Origin: Argopecten irradians
Taxonomy: Eukaryota > Mollusca > Bivalvia > Pectinida > Pectinidae
Reading direction: 5' to 3'
Length of the DNA: 64,000 bases
Assembly (NCBI RefSeq): GCF_041381155.1
Contig: NC_091142.1
Location: 10,163,340-10,227,339 of the forward strand
Part shown: positions 61,701 to 64,000 of the stretch, one piece after another
How the letters are laid out: every line of letters starts with the position of its first letter
Position numbering within the stretch: the stretch's first letter is position 1
The notes under the pieces: generated by a model
Databases searched by the model: none
Told to the model about the DNA's origin: nothing
What the model saw: only the letters and a program-made list of their open reading frames with translations
Position numbers and translations under genes: made by a program

Positions 61701-63589
61701 TCTTGTAAAGAACAACATATATGGCGTGCCGAACGTTGCAAAATTCAATAAGTAAAAACATTTGTGCAAAAAGAATGTGTTTGTAATATACCGTAATATG
61801 TGTTCATTATTTTTAATATTTGTGTGTGAAAAAAATGGTTTTGTGTGTAAAAATATAAATATTTTGTTTTATATTTGTTTTGAACAAAATTTCAATTTTT
61901 TCGATATCTGTGTGTGAACAAAATGGTTTGTGTGTAAAAAAAATATTTTGTATGTGAGGCAGAAATTATTGAACTGATTTTTTATTTTTACATATAAATA
62001 TTTAAAAAAATTACACAAAACATTCATTGTTTTTACACACAAATTAAAACCATATTGAACACATATAAAACGATATAATTACAAAACAATTTTTTTCTTT
62101 TACACCACTTCTTGAATTTTTGCAACGTTCGGCACGCCATAAACATAGCGTTGCTGAATGTAAACATTGTATGCGAACTACTGTACATGTACAACATTGT
62201 ATATTTATCATACGTACCAAAAGAGAGACTGTAGTAACATTAACGATGTAACTTTTCTGCAGTTGTATGTACACAACTATATGTACATATGTGTTCAAAC
62301 CTATTTTGATAGGCCTACACGTTCCTCGACCGTATGATACTAACAGTTTCTGATGCGGACCATCATATATCCATCCGCGTGGCTCCAAATTGCACGTGAC
62401 ACACTCAATCTATCGAGAAATAAAGTTGAGTAGCCTTTGGTTTAAATCATCGAGGTTTATACTATCAATTCACCACTGACTGTAAATATTTGCAATTAAA
62501 ACCTGCTGCACGATTAATTAGTACGATTATTGTACAAAATATAGAATATTTGTCTCACCTTCTTGATTATATGAGTAAAGAACTGCAGCGTCCTTAGGTT
62601 TTCTATCAGTACCATTGATATAGGCGTAGTTTTGCCCTTCTGCAGCAAAGATGGATCCGTCTTCAAACTAAATGATTAAAAGAAAAACATGTAAAATAAT
62701 TCTCCTGTCGAGTGAAGTGACCCGACCGAGATTGGAGTCCGAGTCTCCGGGTTACGGCTTTACCGACTGAGACAAAGAAGCATTCTTAAAGATGCTCCGT
62801 TATCTGAGTGGCATATACCTACTTCATAACACTGACAGCAAGTCACACCGACCCTCTCCTTTGACAGGGAAATCAGTTGCTGAACATTTTAAATATTTGC
62901 ACAGTTGTGATACACGCGCGGTATGATACATCATGTCAAAGTCAATAATGTTTACCATCAATATATTTAGAGATTTTAAAGAATATCATGGTTTTATCTA
63001 TAAATCTTGTGAATGAATAGCAGATATGTTTCAGTAATTTTTTACGATTAATTTACATTTCTTTCTTTATCCAGAATTGAGCATCATATATGCATATTTT
63101 TTTAAAGTTGAATTTTAATTATGTAGAATAGAGCTATCAAATATAAATAAAACGATGAAGTTTCGGAGTTCTGAGCAACGAATAACTGCCCAACTTTCTT
63201 AGTTTCTCCTCCAGCGTGGTGCTCAACATAAAGAGAGCGGGACGACTGGTTTGCCCATTATCAGTATAATGTTACCAGATGGGGTATACTTAGCCAGTGT
63301 CTTCGGCGCATGATTCATTGAGATATCACTAAATGTGACAAACGTTTCCGTTATAGCAAAAGAGACATACCACGGATACATCTCAGCCTCCCAATACATA
63401 CAGACAATCTCTCCCGTAGCATACATCGCCTACAGTAGAGGCCTTAAATGATCTGAACTGTTAATATGACGTTAGGCCAAACAATCAACCAACCAACCGC
63501 TGAGTATGTCCAATCAAAATTATCCATTCTATCTTGATGTAGGAAGCAGTCTTCGAAAACTTCATACGAACATCTCCGCGAATCCAAAG
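46103..63589 (-). CDS. MAM + three TSP1 domains + transmembrane protein (5' end off window)
   Basis: Nine minus-strand exons: 63498-63589, 62559-62667, 58560-58771, 57885-57966, 56285-56461, 52021-52158, 48998-49162, 47674-47814, 46103-46296, ending at TAG 46103-46105. All phases fit; 435 codons are covered. Exons 1-4 form one MAM domain ([65 protein letters not shown]). Exons 5-7 each encode one TSP1 repeat ([46 protein letters not shown], the last lacking the CSxTCG pattern). Exon 8 is highly basic ([12 protein letters not shown]), then charged and helical; exon 9 has one hydrophobic segment ([19 protein letters not shown]) and a short basic tail. MAM and TSP1 are extracellular adhesion modules, so a type I surface protein is inferred. 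No signal peptide is visible because the start lies beyond the right edge. Confidence 0.88.
46610..46835. repeat. GACA / CA microsatellite
   Basis: (GACA)n interleaved with AAGACAAGA units and a run of about eleven CA. Frames on both strands are open because the repeat lacks stops. It lies in the last intron of the MAM/TSP1 gene. Confidence 0.95.
47250..47477. mobile_element. GTCTGTTTAGGGTTAC-type TIR element, copy 5
   Basis: GGCAAAAAAAAATTGTCTGT...TTAGGGCTAAATTGGC at one end and GTAACCCTAAACAGACATATT at the other. It keeps the uninterrupted block GAGATCGAAATCCCGAC, the empty site for the nested element at 31391. Confidence 0.85.
48046..48490 (+). pseudogene. LINE fragment: C-terminal end of reverse transcriptase ORF
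   Basis: An open frame of ~147 codons with no upstream remainder: [29 protein letters not shown], the [20 protein letters not shown] stretch and [19 protein letters not shown] are the conserved C-terminal segments of CR1/Jockey-type non-LTR retrotransposons. The catalytic domain is absent, so this is a 5'-truncated insertion, antisense to the MAM/TSP1 gene in its intron. A 3' region of about 170 bp follows. Confidence 0.85.
50493..50580. mobile_element. CATCCTCGATACTCC element, solo palindrome
   Basis: CATCCTCGATATTCAAGGAG...CTCTACACCCCTGGA is followed at once by its complement GTAAGTGATCGGAACCCCTGG...ATCGAAGATG. It has only terminal repeats, with no interior. Confidence 0.8.
51669..51745. 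mobile_element. CATCCTCGATACTCC element, 77-bp near-perfect palindrome
   Basis: CATCCTCGATACTCCAGGGC to GCCCTGGAGTATCGAGGATG, with arms of ~35 bp around ACAAAGAGATC. Confidence 0.9.
53763..56190 (+). repeat. 2.4-kb minisatellite of 32-bp units (~75 copies)
   Basis: The unit TACATGGACCATTACTAGCT GGATATGAAGTG is repeated with substitutions (ACC/ATC/CTATT variants, AGCT/ATCT/AGAT/AGTT). 54,600-55,400 is noisier, with indels. One isolated unit lies at 53168-53200. Antisense frames rich in [18 protein letters not shown] come from this repeat. It lies in the intron between TSP1 exons 5 and 6 of the MAM/TSP1 gene. Confidence 0.95.
56588..56950. mobile_element. CATCCTCGATACTCC element, diverged copy
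   Basis: ATCATCCTCGGTACTCCAGGGG at the left and several inverted TATCGAGGATG / GTAAGTGATCGGAACC ends at 56835-56875 and 56930-56945, suggesting a second, partial insertion at the right end. Confidence 0.7.
57417..57737. mobile_element. CATCCTCGATACTCC element, full 321-bp copy
   Basis: GTATCCTCGATACTCCAGGG...CTCTACACCCCTGGACTATT and the mirror ATAGTCCAGGGGTGTAGAG...GAGTATCGAGGATG; the terminal inverted repeats are about 65 bp. It ends about 150 bp from the MAM exon at 57885-57966. Confidence 0.88.
59160..59570 (-). mobile_element. Tandem pair of tRNA-like SINE heads
   Basis: The minus strand reads TTAGCTCAGTCGATAGAGCG (A-box) with a weak B-box near 59195, and TAGCTAAGTCTTTAGAGCGA with a good B-box AGTTCGAGTCC near 59465. 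Each is followed on the plus side by AACTAGAAGGCGACC(G/T)TATTACT, so the unit is duplicated with ~245-bp spacing. Acceptor stems do not pair well, so these are SINE or tRNA-pseudogene sequences, not tRNA genes. Confidence 0.65.
59576..59704. repeat. 129-bp near-perfect hairpin
   Basis: AAGGATTAAAGTATCTTTCT...AAATATCGATACCCTACTC with its complement; the arms are ~59 bp and the loop GGACATGAAAC. It is probably a palindromic MITE. Confidence 0.9.
60140..60800 (+). repeat. Four ~170-bp tandem units ending in CCCGCC hairpin
   Basis: Units share TTTTCAGCAATGTTTCCATG, AAAATAGCAAAAGGCACTAC, TAGACCATAA and TGGTTTTAGAGTTATGCTCC, beginning near 60150, 60322, 60497 and 60650. The block ends with CCCCCGCCAACTTCGTTGGGCGGGGG, a hairpin, at 60815-60844. 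Confidence 0.8.
60930..61540. mobile_element. Foldback fragment interrupted by AGATGCTCC MITE
   Basis: 60930-60997 matches the centre-right of the 29149-30256 foldback (AATGGCGGTGA, GTTAAAGTAAGTGAGCTACAC). The MITE follows at the TTAA (60998-61330, right terminus missing). 61335-61540 is then another foldback piece, ending TTTTCGTGCCAGGTCTCTGTG. Confidence 0.75.
61722..62139. mobile_element. 418-bp TA-flanked TIR element
   Basis: TGGCGTGCCGAACGTTGCAA at the left and its mirror TTGCAACGTTCGGCACGCCA at the right, each next to TA. The AT-rich interior has repeated TGTGTGTAAAAA / TTTTTACACACA. It is a Tc1/mariner-type MITE candidate. Confidence 0.85.
62705..62785 (-). mobile_element. Degraded tRNA-like sequence
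   Basis: The minus strand has TCTCAGTCGGTAAAGCC (A-box-like) and AGACTCGGACTCCAATCTC (B-box-like). It begins ~40 bp beyond the MAM exon at 62559-62667. No full cloverleaf forms. Confidence 0.5.
63190..63497 (+). mobile_element. Mollusc-type SINE with (CCAA)n tail touching a MAM exon
   Basis: The order TGGTGCTCAACATAAAGAG, GGGACGACTGGTTTGCCC, TATCAGTATAATGTTACC, GTGTCTTCGGCGCATGATTC, TTAATATGACGTTAGGCC and the AATCAACCAACCAACC tail is that of a SINE core and tail familiar from bivalves. Its tail ends at the inferred 3' edge of MAM exon 63498-63589, whose donor GTTGGT would be made of the tail. Confidence 0.7.
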
Positions 63590-63654
63590 CTGCAATAAAA
63601 AAATATACACTACAAATACTTGTGTATTTATAAAAACATTCCTATCTTAATTAC

Positions 63655-64000
63655 GTTGTACTTACTTTACACCAATACCGTGACGAGCTGCATCCCGAAA
63701 AAATTCCCGAAAATTCCATGGCACTATATCCTATATGGAATGAAGTAATGATTGCGCATGCACCAAAGGCGAGCTAAATTATCTCTTATGTCATTTTTTG
63801 TGCTAATTAGGCATATATATACACGATTAAACGCCAATTATTGTTCAAATAATGAATATCCTTTACGCTCTGTCGGCGGTGGAGCATCTTTAAATGGAGA
63901 TTCTACAAAGTACGGGTCATGACACATCCAAAGGAGATTGTGGATGAACACAGTTATGGGTACTGTTTACCACCACAAGCGTAGATTTTGTGATTTTGGC
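63655..64000 (-). mobile_element. AGATGCTCC MITE (truncated) followed by foldback arm running off the window
   Basis: 63655-63889 is the MITE in minus orientation with an intact right terminus. Then TTAAATGGAGATTCTACAAAG and GGGTCATGACACATCCAAAG match the foldback arm of 29149-30256 up to the last base. The rest of 63590-63654 shows nothing else. Confidence 0.8.

Overview
The window is nuclear DNA of an animal, most likely a bivalve mollusc. The genes are intron-split with GT-AG junctions, the background is AT-rich, and the intergenic and intronic DNA carries repeat types typical of bivalve genomes (a tRNA-headed SINE with a long conserved core, GGGCCATAACTC-type and GGTCATCTGACC-type repeats, many short terminal-inverted-repeat elements, a GIY-YIG Penelope fragment). 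The taxon is inferred from repeat style and protein resemblance only.

Five protein genes can be supported. (1) 1357-9233, minus: a WD40-repeat protein, five exons that join in frame, 3' end off the left edge or lost in the repeat array. (2) 9489-20488, plus: SETD6, a SET-domain lysine methyltransferase, seven exons in frame, C-terminal domain not found. These two start head to head, 255 bp apart, around an apparent bidirectional promoter. (3) 22973-25968, minus: the C1orf50/DUF2452 homologue, three exons, C-terminal half not found. (4) 34444-37788, plus: a 1114-residue C2H2 zinc-finger protein in one exon, preceded by a broken copy of its own 5' end. (5) 46103-63589, minus: a MAM + three TSP1 + transmembrane protein, nine exons in frame down to the stop, 5' end off the right edge.

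Layout: 0-9 kb WD40 gene with a 60-bp array that repeats its own splice donor; 9.2-9.5 kb shared promoter; 9.5-20.5 kb SETD6, whose introns hold two satellites (165 bp and 126 bp units) and several transposons; 20.5-23 kb a puzzling gap where both convergent genes lose their ends; 23-26 kb C1orf50; 26-33.6 kb gene-free transposon field (Penelope fragment with a hairpin, 1.1 kb palindrome, nested insertions); 33.8-38.1 kb zinc-finger locus; 38.1-42.5 kb a nested transposon stack bounded by inverted repeats; 42.5-46 kb sparse; 46-63.6 kb the MAM/TSP1 gene, whose introns hold a 2.4 kb minisatellite of 32-bp units, a LINE fragment, tRNA-like repeats and palindromic elements.

The genes show no shared pathway; this is ordinary animal gene order with heavy repeat load. 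I found no defence, biosynthetic or other gene-cluster system. The interesting material is structural: a splice site multiplied into a minisatellite, transposon nests whose empty sites are readable inside the window, and repeats that sit exactly at exon edges. All splice calls are by eye from phase and consensus; no alignment or search was run.
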